The notes: generated by a model not told the origin, from the letters alone. A stretch of 64,000 nt of DNA from Dolomedes plantarius (GCA_907164885.2 OU015496.1:105772315-105836314), one strand, 5' to 3'; shown: positions 24,821-36,955, counted from the first letter of the stretch. A program made the numbers and translations.

Positions 24821-25204
24821 GTGAGACGAAAGTGGATTTCTTTAATTTTCTGAGAACGTAAGATTATATAATTAATTCTTCTATTTTTCTGTCTCTTGGA
24901 TGCAGTTCGCAAGTTGCCACCCTGATGGTCGAATTTTGCCAAGGGATAGATGTTTCTGTGTCGTCTCCTCATAGAGAGTAACGTTGGTACACTCGTATCG
25001 CTGGATGCTCCCTTAATGATGTAACCAACTAGTGACTGATGTAACAAAAAGTTTGCAGAACTGAAAGTAAGAAAAAAAGTTTTTTGTGATTTTAGCGTAG
25101 TTGATGTTACTTTGTTTTATCTTCAAAATAATGGCATTTTGATTGTTTGTGCAATAATACACATTTTTAATAGCATTTAAAAATGTAAAAAATTATATGG
25201 CTAG

Positions 25205-25661
25205 CAATTTGTGACCCTTGATCGCAGGCTGACATGGAAATTCCATGTCGATAAACTAGTACAAAAATGTAACGCTGTTGCCATGCAACTTCGCTCATTA
25301 ATATACGGCAGCCATCTTTCCATGAGAAACAAAGTCATTCTTTTTAAACAAGTTATTCTCCCCGTAGCTCTTTATGCAATACCGGTCTGGTTCTACGCCG
25401 CGAAAACTCATATCCATAGACTGGAGGTCCTCCAGAATTTCTCTCAGACGTATTCGCCGAGCGATCTGTTATATGTCTAATGGAACCATACGACGAGACT
25501 TCAGCATCCTTTCCTTCAAGGAAACTACACTTAAACTTTCTAAGAATTTTTTCGATAATATTCCTAACATTCGCAATGAGATTATTGCTGAGTTTCCCGA
25601 TTATGACTACTCCTACCGTGCTAACCGCAAACGCCCTCGGGCGTGTTTTCTTAAGAGCTAA
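25205..25661 (+). pseudogene. Jockey-clade non-LTR retrotransposon RT C-terminal fragment
   Basis: LDRRLTWKFHVDKLVQK ... MRNKVILFKQVILPVALY and VWFYAAKTHIHRLEVLQN match the C-terminal part of Jockey-type reverse transcriptase ORF2. A frameshift near 25440 continues as RRIRRAICYMSNGTIRRDF ... FDNIPNIRNEII. The catalytic RT motifs lie further upstream in intact elements and are absent, as expected for a 5'-truncated copy. Confidence 0.8.
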
Positions 25662-25710
25662 CACTGTCTCTTCTATCTTGCTTACTTATCTGTCATCCTG
25701 ACTTGTGTTT

Positions 25711-25868
25711 TTAGAGTTTTCTGTTGTATAGAAGACAGTTGTTATGTGTTTTCTGTTAGTATTTGAGTATGCGCCTGAAGAATTTAGAGAATAATAAATT
25801 TTATTTTCTGTGCACATTCAAGAACAGATTTTTATTCAATCCCATCGAACCCAGAAAACGGAACAATA
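25711..25868 (+). mobile_element. LTR fragment of the gypsy family at 7.4-10.1 kb
   Basis: Shares AAGACAGTTGTT, TGTTAGTATTTG, CCTGAAGAATTTA and the end TTCAATCCCATCGAACCC with the minus-strand LTR at 7353-7500. Ends GGAACA directly before an AT repeat. Contains AATAAA. Opposite orientation to the first copy. Confidence 0.75.
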
Positions 25869-25880
25869 TATATATATATA

Positions 25881-27286
25881 CAGTGGAACCTCCGAAAAGC
25901 GGACAGTCACGGGACCAAAAGTTTTGTCCGTTATTAGGAAGTGTCCGCTATTGGGGAGGACAACCTTTTTATAAAAAAGTTTTTGCATTTCTGTTTGACA
26001 TTTGATTGAAAATTACGCCTGCAATTTTAATTTAAAACGAAAAATTAATTAGGTAAGAAAAGAATAACTATTTACTACTTTACCTTTTAACTGTAGGCTA
26101 ATCATTTTATCTTGCATTAAATAATCCTAAAATACAATGTATAGGAGCTAAATTTTTAAAATTACTACTGAAAAAATCTGTTAACAAGGTTTGATTCCGT
26201 TTTTCACAGCAAACCTGCTTTTCAAGGTGAATTTTCATAGTATTTAGCTTTGCTAATCCCCCCTAATCTTCGTTGTTCAGAGAGAACTGTTTTAATTGTC
26301 CGCTGAATTTCAGTGCTTCCGAATAATCTTTGATTTTGCAGTCTTCAATTGGCGATTCCCCATCATCCTCAGAAAGGGCTAGAGCTTCAGTGGTGTCCCG
26401 ATGAATGAAATTGGAAACATGCAGGTTTTCTTCCTCAGCTGATAAATCAGTCATCAATCTTGACATACTCTTCAACGCTGATATTTGAATCCAAATTGGC
26501 TACTAGATCTGCAAGTTCATTTTCGCTTTTTTTTCAGCAGTACTGTCAGTTGCCACTTCCCTTGTACTCAAAAATCCTGCCTTCTTAAAACATTTTAGAA
26601 CGCACCCAGGTTGCACCTTTTTAAGGGCTGACGTAGCTCAGGAAATGGCATCCAAAACAGATACCGATTTTGTGAAATCTTCGCTGGATTTGTAGGAGAT
26701 AATCTGTGAAAGCACATGTCTCAGAAACAGCTTTCTGTAACGTACTTTAAGCTAAGGATAATTCTCACGGTTTAGCAGCGGCCCAATCATTTCACTCCTT
26801 TCCTATACTCTGTTTCATTGGTTCCCCTCTGCTTATTACCTGAAAGTCTGCAATTGAGGGCGTGGACCAGGAATTGCAGTTGCGACCCATTTCCTATGGT
26901 CCTATGGTCCTGATCAAGTGGCTGTAGCATCGAAGTGGTGTTAGGAGGCAAGAAAACTAAATTAACATTTTTGACATTAACATTTAATGCCATTGTGCAC
27001 ATTTTAGGGTCGAATTTCATTGTATCAAGCACGGAAGAGAGGAGTCGGAAAACGTTTGTTGTAAAGACGCATAAGCATACATTTTTAGCTTGCTTGTTAG
27101 AATAATTTTGAAATGTTTGCCAAAACAGTTGAAAGTTTTTCAAAAATACCTGTCCGCTATTCGGAGTGTCCGCTATCTAGAGGGAATAACATGGATTGTC
27201 CTATATAAAAGGACTGGGACTCGTAAAAATGTCCGTTAATTAGAGGTGTCCGCTATTCGGGAGTGTCCGTTAAGGGAGGTATCACT
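25881..27286 (-). mobile_element. Tigger-like DNA transposon relic
   Basis: Begins CAGTGGAACCTCCGAAAAGC after TA and ends, inverted, AGTGATACCTCCCTTAACGG before an AT repeat. The interior repeats the phrase GTGTCCGCTAT near both ends. Minus-strand transposase remnants lie inside. Confidence 0.72.
26263..27143 (-). pseudogene. Tigger transposase remnant
   Basis: NVNLVFLPPNTTSMLQPLDQ near 26935-26995 on the minus strand is the DDE_1 signature, and an acidic C-terminal piece (SAEEENLHVSNFI ... LNNED) lies at 26475-26263. Frames are broken between them. Intact proteins are about 450-550 residues, so most of this one is lost or scrambled. Confidence 0.72.
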
Positions 27287-27309
27287 ATATATATATATAT
27301 TCATTCCTA

Positions 27310-27449
27310 AGGGGCGGCAATTTGTCTTTTTGTGTGGGGCGACGTAACCGCTAGAGCGGGCGCTGCCGTGTCACTAGTGGGACTCGATCCCACAACCAGA
27401 CACGGTTACCTACCGGAAGCCCGAATCATGAATTTGCAGCTGCAGTTAA
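27310..27449 (-). mobile_element. Possible tRNA-SINE fragment
   Basis: On the minus strand GGGATCGAGTCCCAC resembles a B box within GGTTGTGGGATCGAGTCCCA. No convincing A box or tail. It could be a fragment truncated by the neighbouring hAT. Confidence 0.3.
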
Positions 27450-28666
27450 TAGGGATGCGAGATGCGACATCGACAACAAAACATCGATGTTTGAAACATC
27501 GATGTTTTGAAACATCGATATTCAATATTAAAACATCGATGCTAGTAAAACATCGCTCCAAAACCATCGATGCTTTTAAACATCGATGTTTCCGTACAAA
27601 TATCTGTTGTGAGACATACATTTGAGACTTTGCTCAATCGCTCTTTTGACATAAATGGCACTGTTTCGCACTTCTGATCTATCATTTAATCTGTTGTTCT
27701 TCGTGATGAAACAGTATATAAACGCACAGTTACTTTTAACAAGTGTTTAAAACCCTTGACTTCAATGATTGAAGTCGGTTGAGAATCTGTACAAATTATA
27801 TAAATAATAGCTTGAGAAATTTTGCTGTGGATATGTCCACCATCTTTAAAAGAAATCACTTTTGTGAAACCGTTTTTCAAAGTTTTTTGATGGAACTTAG
27901 GAATAGTGGAATACGAACTTACGGTTTCTTCTCTATGTTCCGTTTCAGTCACCGAAATGCTTGGAATGGCTGGGGCCGCAGGATCTGGATTGTGTGGTTT
28001 ACTTTTTGCCTTGGGCTTCATTGATGACTCAAAATACTCGTTGTAAATATCACCATATATTGCCTTCAAATGTCCAGATAAATTCGTGGTATTGCCAGAA
28101 GTTTGAGGGACTTAAGGCAAATATTGCATTTCGCCAATTTGTCAGAGGTTTTGGAAAAATATTTCCAAACGGTACTTTTGGGAGGCATCTTACTAATAAT
28201 ATTAACGTTAACTTATATAAAACCAGAACAAAACAAAAACTTAAACAGCCGCTATCGTGTTTATAATATTTATAAAATTAAACCCCATCGAAGGTTCTGG
28301 AGTTTCAAGAACATTCCAAGCGCTCTAATTGGTTCATTGGTTATTGATTGCCATTTATCTCGTTGCTACGGGATCGTTCCCCCTTTCGTATTCGACCTTT
28401 TCAGAATTCAGACTTACATTTACTGAGTGTGAAAATTATGCTAGGGGGTTAATTTTTTTTATTATAGTGCTTTTTCATTTAAAAACAAAAAAAACAAAAA
28501 AACATCGAACAACGTAAAACATCGAGCACAAAAGATCGATGTTAAAAAAATCGGCTTAAAAATCGATGTTTTTAACATCGATGCTTTTATCAAAAAATCG
28601 ATGTTTATAACATCGATGTTTTTATCAAAACATGACATTAATCAAAACATTGATGTCGCATCCCTA
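27450..28666 (-). mobile_element. BED-finger hAT derivative with ACATCGATGT subterminal repeats, copy 1
   Basis: Outer ends TAGGGATGCGA and, inverted, TAGGGATGCGACATCAATG. The left end has about six, and the right about five, copies of the palindrome-like AACATCGATGTT within 150 bp. It encodes only the N-terminal part of a ZBED-type transposase. The 8-bp flanks are not clearly duplicated here, but they are in copy 2. Confidence 0.78.
27686..28188 (-). pseudogene. ZBED-type hAT transposase, N-terminal part
   Basis: Starts MPPKSTVWKYFSKTSDKLAK with CNIC, the first half of a BED finger. After a frame change it continues AIYGDIYNEYFESS, then ISQAIIYIICTDSQPTSIIE and FKHLLKVTVRLYTVSSRRT, a region conserved in ZBED1/4-like hAT transposases just before the catalytic core. 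The RNase-H-like catalytic core is absent. A stop in the hinge and the frameshift make it non-functional. Confidence 0.75.
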
Positions 28667-28823
28667 GCAAGTTGACAGGTGGGCGTGAAATGGGGGAATG
28701 AAATGGACTACTTGATTGGTGAGTTTCAAGGGAAGTACCATCTGGCATAATCTACTATAATTTTTTCAGCATTTGGACCTCAGTTACTTTGCGATACGGA
28801 CATGGAAATGCTTGTTGAATCTA

Positions 28824-29266
28824 TATAAATAAAGTAACCGAGGACTTTGTCGTGGGCTTTGTCGGGTCACGTGAGCGTAACGCAATGGCCGACAATCGGC
28901 TGATAATCGGTGTATTTTTTTTCTCATGAAAGTACATAAATGTTACATATTTGGAAAGATCTTTGAAAAATGATAATTTTTTTCTGCGTACACTTATTCT
29001 GTTAATTCAATAGTTTTAGAGATATTTTAATTCTAAAATCACTCCACTGCTGAGAAATGAAATCATCTATATCTAGTATGGTGCAGTGGTGCAGCCATCT
29101 GTCGGCAGCGACGGGAATGAAAATTGACGGGAATTTATCGACTTGAATTTAATACATTTGTAGGCTTTTTTTCTTTTGTGGGGCCCGAAGTACATAAATA
29201 TGTTACACGGATGGCTTGAGCGTAGCTAGGCGAAGCCCGAGCCTAGCCGGTCGAAGCCCGGCTAGT
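28824..29266. mobile_element. Helentron/Helitron-like non-autonomous repeat
   Basis: Begins TCTATATAAATAAAGTAACC and ends in a short hairpin-like CCGGTCGAAGCCCGGCTAGT. These ends resemble Helitron2/Helentron derivatives common in arthropods. No coding. Assignment rests on end structure only. Confidence 0.5.
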
Positions 29267-29269
29267 GCT

Positions 29270-32160
29270 TTAATACGACTAATGTCAATGTTGAGTTTGG
29301 CGTAGATAATTATGTTTACGAAAAAGAAAAGAATCAAACGAATGCTAATGGAACAGAAATTATTTTTGCTAGATGTATAAAAAAAGCGCAGAGAAGGTTG
29401 CAAAGGGAGAATAATAATAGTTAAAAATGAGTCTGTTTATAATGTCAAGAAGTCTTACAGAGGTGACGTTCACAATCATACACCGATCATGAATTATATT
29501 AAAGAACAAAAAATTAAAAATGCTATGAAAGCCATTGTTCTTGAAAAGCCTACTCTTCCAGTTAAACATGCGTACACTGAAGTAGTACAATACTATTTAG
29601 CTAGCAATGGAGAAAGAGAAGAAATAATTCATAGTATCCCTACTTTTGTTAACGTGTATTCAATTTTGTATAGACAAAGGTCTAAAATAAGACCACCTCT
29701 GCCAACTGATCTAGAGAATTTGATTTTGCCAAATGAATTTACTAAATTTAAAGGTGAAAATTTTGTTCTCTTTGACACTGACGGAAAAGAAAAAATTATG
29801 TGCTTCTGCTCTGAAAAGGTTTTGGCAATTTTGTGTTCTAATAGCACCTGTAAAACAGTATACATGGACGGTACTTTTAAGTAGTGCCTAAGATTTTTTA
29901 TCAATTATACACCATTCATGTTTTTTATAAAAAGCAAATGTTTCCATTCATATGTATATTACTCCCAAATAAATCTGAAAATAATTATGTGAAAATGTTT
30001 AACGAAATTAAGAATGCTGCAAGAAGATCGGGGTATGATTTTAACCCAACAACTATAATGGTGGATTACAAAATAGCTGTAATGAATGCTTCACGAAAAG
30101 TTTTTCCACGTATTACCGTAAAGGACTGTTTATTCCATTACAATCAAGCATTATGGCGTAATTTTAGTAAACTAGGATTATCTGTCTTTAAAAATAATTC
30201 TGAAGTAATGAAGTTGTATCGGTCTTGTTCAGCAATGGCTTTAGTTAGAATAGAAGATATTGATTATGCGTGGTTAATAGTTGCTGCAGATGCATCTCCA
30301 CCTGAACATCCGGTATATCAAAAATGTCAAGAGTTTACTGATTACTTCGTTAGCACATGGTTGGAAGGTAAGCAGTTTCAAACATGTTATAGTTAATGTA
30401 AGACTGTATGTTTTATTTATAATATCACGTCTTTCTCTGTTATGATATATGTATATTTATAGATATAATGTAAGGTGGCTGGATTATTCTATTGGATGGC
30501 TGGTATAAGGTTGATTTGTAAAATTTAATTTAATAATATAAAATTAGTTATTTGGTAAACCCCCTTTTCTTTCCTTAAACTCTGTTTTCCTTAGGGTAGC
30601 CTTTTTCTTTTCAAAATCTATGCCACGGTAACTCTATACCTCCTTTCTTGCCATTTTTTGTCATACGCTTTCGCAGGACCCCGCGGGATCTCGGAGTGTC
30701 CATCTAGCTTCGTACCAAAACACAGCCCAAAGGAATGTTAAGTGATTCTGCACTCAAGCCGGCTCGAGGAGGAGCCTTTTTCTCCCGCGGTGGGATACAG
30801 CACCTGAAGAAGGCGAGTTCCTCCGCAGCATATTAATAAAGGAAAAACAGCCAAGTACCAATGCATGGAAAAAATAATTCAGCCTCTAACATCCAAGAAG
30901 GGCCAGGGCATTCCAGAGTTAAGATGGTTGTATGCCCGTAACGCAAGGAGCCGAAAAGAAAAAATTTTACGTCTTCCATTCCTACGCGCAGGCGTGAGGA
31001 GTAAAAAAAAAAAGTTTTCCCCTCCGCGGGCTTTTTCGGAGGGGGTTGAAAAAAAGACGGATTCAGTACTGTCGTGACTTCGGAGCGTTTTTCCGTTTAC
31101 CCCTTCAGCGTCTCCCCGTCCGATCTCAGAAAATTGAAGTATTCCCGGGTCATGGATGCAGCTATGGGGCCTGCCCTTTCGATTTTTGTTTTCTTTTCTT
31201 CCTTTCCTTACATTTCCCTCTCTAATTTTTTTAGCCTACAGTCGACTGAGGTAATATTAAATTTAATTCTATTATAGTTATATTGAGCTCATATAAAGTG
31301 CTAAATACCTGTAGGTCACCAGCCATCCGTTCTTATGTAATATGTGAGTGTAACCATTGTGTTTAATGTATTTTTAGGTATATATATATATATATATATA
31401 AGGAAATGGATAAGTGTAGATTTTATTTATGATGAGGATGTTCTTATGGGTAATAATTATTGTAAAGTTAAATCATGTAATGTCTGAATAAATTGTTGTT
31501 AAGTTTAAAAATATAATTGTCAAGCCTTTTCTTTTGGTCATTTGAATTTAAGTGTTATTTTTCATTTGCCCTCAGTTTAATTCTATGGCAGCAAGTTTTA
31601 TTTCTGATTGTGAAGAGGTTATTTTTGGGGTCAATTTTAGGTCGTCTCCTTTGCTGGGAAGTCGTTTTCTGTAAACTGCTTTAATTTAATTTAATCTTGA
31701 AGCAGTCACAATACATAATTAAAATTTTAATTTTATAAATTTTAACAATCAATCTAAATATACATAATAATAAGTATAAATTGAGGAAATTCTAAATTTG
31801 TATAATTGATTTACATACCTACATACAATAAAATCACAAATATTTTAATTTTCAGGCTCTTTTATGCCAGAAGTATGGAACCAGCATGGTAACTTCAGTG
31901 CCCGCACTACGAATCATATTGAAGGTTGGCATCATGCCTTAAACAATGCAGTTGGAAAATCGCATGTTAATATTTATGAATTCATAAATCAAGTAAAAAT
32001 CTAACATGAGAACTCTGAGAATCAAATGGCATTATTGGATGCAGGCAATAAAACACCTAGAGTGAAAAAACAATACTTGAAAAGTAATGAAAAAATGATG
32101 TTACAAGTGACTATATTAACGAAGAAATAACACTGCAAGCATTTATATCTGCTGTTGGTT
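29270..32160 (+). pseudogene. FLYWCH/MULE transposase gene with a retained intron
   Basis: A FLYWCH-finger N-terminus (VEFGVDNYVYEKEKNQTNA ... YRGDVHNHTP, about 29285-29490) leads into a MULE transposase: VYMDGTFK, PKIFYQLYTIHVFYKKQMFP, TTIMVDYKIAVMNA and CLFHYNQALWRNF. A donor G|GTAAGC at 30369 and acceptor TTTTCAG at about 31856 restore WLEG-SFMPEVWNQHG and NHIEGWHHALNNA in phase, so the gene had an intron. One base is missing at 29883 (after DGTFK), and TAA replaces a codon after QVKI near 32002. It is a recently broken host-like transposase gene or element copy. Confidence 0.75.
30470..31330. other. CpG-rich insertion inside the MULE intron
   Basis: A GC- and CpG-rich block between AT-rich intron ends, with GTGGCTGGATTATTC / ACCAGCCATCC near its borders as weak inverted similarity. 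No recognisable protein. It may be a LINE 5' UTR or an unclassified repeat, comparable in composition to the block at 23690-24290. Confidence 0.35.
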
Positions 32161-32249
32161 ATTGTTTTGTATAGTATTGTTTTGCATTATTTATTGTATA
32201 AATAAAACATGCTTTAGTTTTAGTGTTAACCGTTAAAGCACCTTTTTTC

Positions 32250-32252
<3 letters not shown>

Positions 32253-32326
<74 letters not shown>
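32253..32326. repeat. (TA)n microsatellite
   Basis: An uninterrupted AT dinucleotide run that received the Tigger-like element immediately to its right. Confidence 0.95.
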
Positions 32327-33299
32327 CAGTGATTTCCGCTTATAAGAATCACGTTTGTTATTACTGTTTTTGATTCTTATAAGCGGTTGATTCTTATAGC
32401 CGAAATTTAGGTTTTTGGACAGGCACACACACACACCTATATATACATATATTAGATAATTTACCATAAAATACTCTTTAATTTACGCTAATTATCTTTT
32501 ACTAAAATTATTTTTTATAATTTTAAAAATACAACTTAATTTCTAGACCTATAAGTAGATACACATGATTATAGTAAGAAAAAAAATTCAATATTTGTTA
32601 CAAAATACCTGCTTAACATTTTTAGCATTTCAACTACAGGAAGGGAGCAAGAAAAAGTTTTCTATGGTAGCTTGACGTAATGAAGTTTTCAGGAGGCTGT
32701 TTCAATACTCTTTTAATACTAATAGTCTCAGACGAAGATTCACCCTCTAGCTTACGTTTCACGGTTTGATAACGTGCTGAATCTACTAATGTCACGTTTG
32801 CCTAAGTGATAGTGGACACTTCGCCGAAGATTTATGTGTTTCAAGGTCCAGGAAGCCACAACCAGGATGTGGGAGGTGGGGAAAAAAAGAATCCCTATTT
32901 TTGTTTCTCAGTGCAGAAAAGTGAAATCGGACCCGGACAGGTAAAGATGACCCTGGGTCAAACTAATAGGACAGTGTTGTGCTAAAGCATTTAAGGGGAA
33001 ACTATTATTTATGTCTAACAAAGAAAGGAATGAATTTTACGACTATATTCCATCCCATCTTACCAATCTTTCTTTAAAAAAAAAAGAAAGAACTTCGTAC
33101 CTTTTGAGGGTTTAAGTGGCTTTTTTTGAAAAATGAAAGAAAAGCGAAGAGTGTAAACTGATTCTTAAAACCGGTGGATTGATTCTTTAAAGCGAAAATT
33201 TTAACATGGAAATAATACATTTGTTTTTGTTTTCGTGATATTGATTCTTATAAACGGTTGATTCTTATAACCACTGATCACTATCAGCGGTGGTTACTG
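32327..33299. mobile_element. Tigger-like non-autonomous element, copy 2, uninterrupted
   Basis: Inverted relative to 19479-23424. Same ends (CAGTGATTTCCGCT / CAGTAACCACCGCT), TA borders and internal order, 973 bp. No coding. This copy shows the pre-insertion state of copy 1. Confidence 0.88.
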
Positions 33300-33323
33300 T
33301 ATATATATATATATATATATATA

Positions 33324-34435
33324 CAGTGGACGCTCGTTAATTCGAACTCAAAGGTTCTCAGAAAAAAGTTCGAATTATCCGATGTTAAGAGAAAATATAT
33401 AACTTTAAAATTGTATCACTGAAGAAGAAAAATCTCTTGGTATGTATAACCCCAGAAAACATATTATACTATGCTATCTAAAATTAAACCTATTAAAAAG
33501 CAATACAGATTTACCTTAATCATAAAATGAAGCAGAAGATATGCAGCAGAAAGTAAACTTTAATTAAAAATATGAATTACACTTTTGGGAAAAACTGTAA
33601 AATGGATGTTTGGTTTTGTTTATGATGTTTACATTGTTCAGCCAGTTTCTCAATTTGAAGTAAACATTTCAATTCATTTTCAGAGGAAGGTTCCATCTGA
33701 ATAAATGCTTTCAGAGTTTTAATACAGTCCATTATGACTTGATCATTAGGACGTTTAACAGTCTCTGCATTCTCATCTGATTTCGATAAGGTCTCTTCTA
33801 TTTCATCTTCTCGGATAGTTTATATTATATCATCATCGCTCAGTTTTCCACAGACTTCCACGTCTTCATCTACCCTTACATATTCAGAAAAAGTAACGTT
33901 ATCACAGTTAAAAATTTTGAATTCAGATCTTCTTTGTCAAATCTGTATCAATATTGTCACATTCTTCGATATGATTGTTCTCTTCGGCGTGCATGAATTT
34001 AGCATGACGAAAGCAATTACTAATTGTGCTTTCTTTAACATCATCGCATGCGGCGTATAGATCATTTATATCTATCAGCATAGTAATGTCGTAATTTTCA
34101 CCACAATCTAAACAAAAATACAATAGCCACCAACGTTTAGCGGAAATGCAATAGTCTAGGAATGCAGGCATGTGCCTCTTTACACAGAAAAGAAATACAG
34201 ATGATTTTGACACACAAAATAATAAATACAGCGTGTATTTTCTCCTTAAACGAGGAAAAAGAAATTTAATTTGTCAAATTTTTAGTTCGGATTAACAGAA
34301 GTGATAAAAATTTATTTCGAATTAATAAGATATTTTTAACATTAATCCCAATACAAGTTTTTTTGGGGCCTTTGGATTAGTTCGAATTAACCGAAAGTTC
34401 GATTTAACCGAGTTCGAATTAACGAGCGTCCACTG
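33324..34435 (-). mobile_element. Tigger-like transposon relic, 1.1 kb
   Basis: Ends CAGTGGACGCTCGTTAATTC in perfect inverted orientation with TA on both sides. The interior carries the C-terminal part of a Tigger transposase on the minus strand. Separated from the previous element only by a short AT run. Confidence 0.85.
33575..34213 (-). pseudogene. Tigger transposase C-terminal remnant
   Basis: DINDLYAACDDVKESTISNC followed by FRHAKFMH is the conserved post-catalytic segment of Tigger transposases. Further on, broken frames give LLQIEKLAEQCKHHKQNQTS, the usual C-terminus. The catalytic domain is missing. Confidence 0.72.
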
Positions 34436-34444
34436 TATAATGTA

Positions 34445-34590
34445 TGTAACGATAACGCCCCACCATTATTACTTGTCGCGTATTCTAAATTCTCCTCAAT
34501 GAAGCACAGCACCTATTCCAAATTCTGATCTAGGAATAAACGAATTAACCAACTATTCTATTCCCTTCACTGCACGTGCGAAACATTACA
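34445..34590 (+). mobile_element. Diverged LTR fragment related to gypsy element B
   Basis: TGTAACGATAACGCCCCACC, CGCGTATTCTAAATT and CTAGGAATAAACGAATTAAC align with the start of the 707-bp LTRs at 54843 and 61145, with many substitutions. It is an older relative of B, truncated at the 3' side. Confidence 0.65.
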
Positions 34591-34594
34591 GAAT

Positions 34595-35434
34595 TTATTT
34601 GCATCGGATTGCAATGTGAAATATTTTCAAGGACAGTTTTCCATTAAAGACGCTATGTTTGCTACTGCTTTGGTTTGGGGTGAGGTAAAACAGGAAACTT
34701 TAAAAAAGTCATGGCGTAAACTTTGGCCTGAAGTAATGGACGAAAGTGTCGAAGTTACTGAAAGCGATACAGTAGATGATGAACTAGAAGTTTTTTTTAA
34801 GGCGATTTGCTTTTAGAGAACCCCATGTCACAGCTGAAAAGGGAAGAAATAAGAGAGTGGTTTGAAGCAGATTTTTATGAGCCGATAGAGGAAATTCTGT
34901 CAGATGAGGCCATCATACTGAGTATTATAAATCCAACAGCCCCCAAAGACGTGAACTCGGAGGAAGATGATGTAGACGAGTCAAACAACATCACATGGAA
35001 TAAAGCAGCTGATGACTTAATACATTTATCGAGTTTTCTGAAATCAGCAGTTTGTTCAATGATGCTGAAATTATGAAACTCCACATCATACGAAGTGACT
35101 TCATAAGAAACGAAGACTAAAAAAACAAATCGATATTCGAGATTCGTTGACGATGGCTTCTACCAAGAAGAACAATCCCATGAGCTTAGATGTCTTGCTC
35201 AACTTCGAATAATTTTTTTGTAAGCCTACAGTGCACTTTTATGTTTCATAGTCAGTTATTTTACATTATTATGTAGTTTTTATTCTAATTTAGCTGTTTA
35301 AATAATAAAAAAATGTTTTACTGTCATTTTTTGTTTAATTCACGTTTTTCCCGATATTCATCCTGTCATCTGGAATATTTCGTAATCCGGCATGCCTCAA
35401 GTCCCGAACGTGCCGGATTAGAGGAAGTTTCCTG
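34595..35434 (+). mobile_element. Tigger-like transposon, 5'-truncated
   Basis: Ends, inverted, CAGGAAACTTCCTCTAATCC with a following TA. The left end has been lost at the LTR fragment. The interior encodes the transposase C-terminus. Confidence 0.7.
34616..35074 (+). pseudogene. Tigger/jerky-like transposase C-terminal region
   Basis: KYFQGQFSIKDAMFATALVW followed by GEVKQETLKKSWRKLWPEV is the typical DDE_1 C-terminal segment. After a frameshift near 34800 it continues as an acidic tail (QLKREEIREWFEAD ... VDESNNITWNKAADDLI). No catalytic residues remain. Confidence 0.75.
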
Positions 35435-35449
35435 TACATACATTTCACT

Positions 35450-36090
35450 AAAAGTATATAGAATACCTTAAAGGAAATTTCCAATATTATTATAATTTTA
35501 ATCTTTTTTTTTAAATTTGAAATTTATAAACAAAAATTTAAAATGCTCCTTGCGACTTAATTTTTGAGACATTTCCTCGATTTTCCATTTTAATCCCTTA
35601 AAATTCTATTACAAACAAATCTGGGTATCAATTATTTAATCCTTTGAATAGTTAATTTTTGAGAGATCTTTTTTCTGAATTCCATCCCGATTTTCATCAA
35701 AATTTTGTCTTTTAATCAGTTATAAATCAAATTTATTAAACTTAATGAAGTCGAATTGTAAAATGCATACCCAGTTTCTTTGTAAACAGTATCGGGATTC
35801 TTCCTCATAAATTTTATGAATTTTGAACAAAAGTTAAGTCACATGGAGCATTTAAAAATTCTAAAACCCTTGAAAAATCTGTTTTGAGTAAAACAGATTT
35901 AAAGTTTATTACTACTCTTACCCTTTATGAATTACTTCGTAGAAGCTTCATGAATGATTGTTTACTTGAAAAAAATATTTTGGTACTATTAACCTAAAGA
36001 AATATATTGTTTTTTACACTAACACAATCATTATTACAATGAAAAGATTTGCTGAAATAGAGGTCCATCGTTCCCTTAAAGCTTTATTAG
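35450..36090. repeat. Second copy of the palindromic repeat at 5042-5760
   Basis: Shares AAATGCTCCTTGCGACTTAA, GAATAGTTAATTTTTGAGA and the inverted GGAGCATTTAAAAATTC with the first copy. Ends GAGGTCCATCGTTCCC. Diverged, non-coding. Confidence 0.5.
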
Positions 36091-36130
36091 TTGTAATAAG
36101 CGTCCGTGACCGCGTGTGGCCACGTGAGCC

Positions 36131-36788
36131 TATCTATATGTATAAAACAGTTCCGTAACTGACTGACTGACTGACAGACCAAACCGCTGGCGCCGGACGT
36201 AAAGGGTTGAAATTTTGCATGGCGATTCTTCTTATAGTGTATGGGTGCACTAAGAAAGATTTTTGAAAATTCTTAGATTTTTTTACATTAAATTTTTAAG
36301 CTGTTTTTGTAACATTCTTTAAAGTTTGCATTTAAAATAATAATCTGAGGGTTATAAAATTTATATCACGAGAAAGATCATAAAAATTCCTCTAAAATGA
36401 AATCTTTTTCGAATCTTTGACTTCATTTTCTGATTTTTGGAAAATTTTAAAAGATTAATTTTTAGAATTTAATTTATTAAATGCTGATCACGCGGTTTCT
36501 TTTCTTTTTCTGATACTTTAAATTAATTTTACGCCACGCGCATAACAACGAAATAAATTGACAAATTTTTTTTTCTTTCTCATGCGGCAGACGATTGGAC
36601 ATTATCCAAAAAAATATTAAAATACAGTAAAAGAAATGTTCCTCAAACTGTACTATATTCTTTATTTTCTATTAGATTTAATTTCAGTAGTTTCTTCTAC
36701 ATTATTTTGTCTATAAAAATATCCGTTATGAATTTTTTATAAATATATTTTTTTGTTTTTTTTGGCATTAATTGCATACATTGACCGT

Positions 36789-36876
<88 letters not shown>

Positions 36877-36955
36877 TAACTGCATACATTGACCGTTGTA
36901 TTTAATTTGAATGTACTCCGTAGCGAAGCACGGGTATTCAGCTAGTTACTTAATA
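36131..36955 (+). mobile_element. Helentron-like non-autonomous element
   Basis: Starts TCTATATGTATAAAAC with GACTGACTGACTGAC shortly after. Ends GTAGCGAAGCACGGGTATTC then AGCTAGT. Both are standard end forms of Helentron-derived repeats in arthropods. The interior holds a long (TA)n expansion (36792-36871). A relative lies at 46720-48092. Confidence 0.6.
36792..36871. repeat. (TA)n microsatellite inside Helentron-like repeat
   Basis: About 40 AT units, flanked on both sides by copies of TGCATACATTGACCGTTGTA (a local direct duplication around the expansion). Confidence 0.9.
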
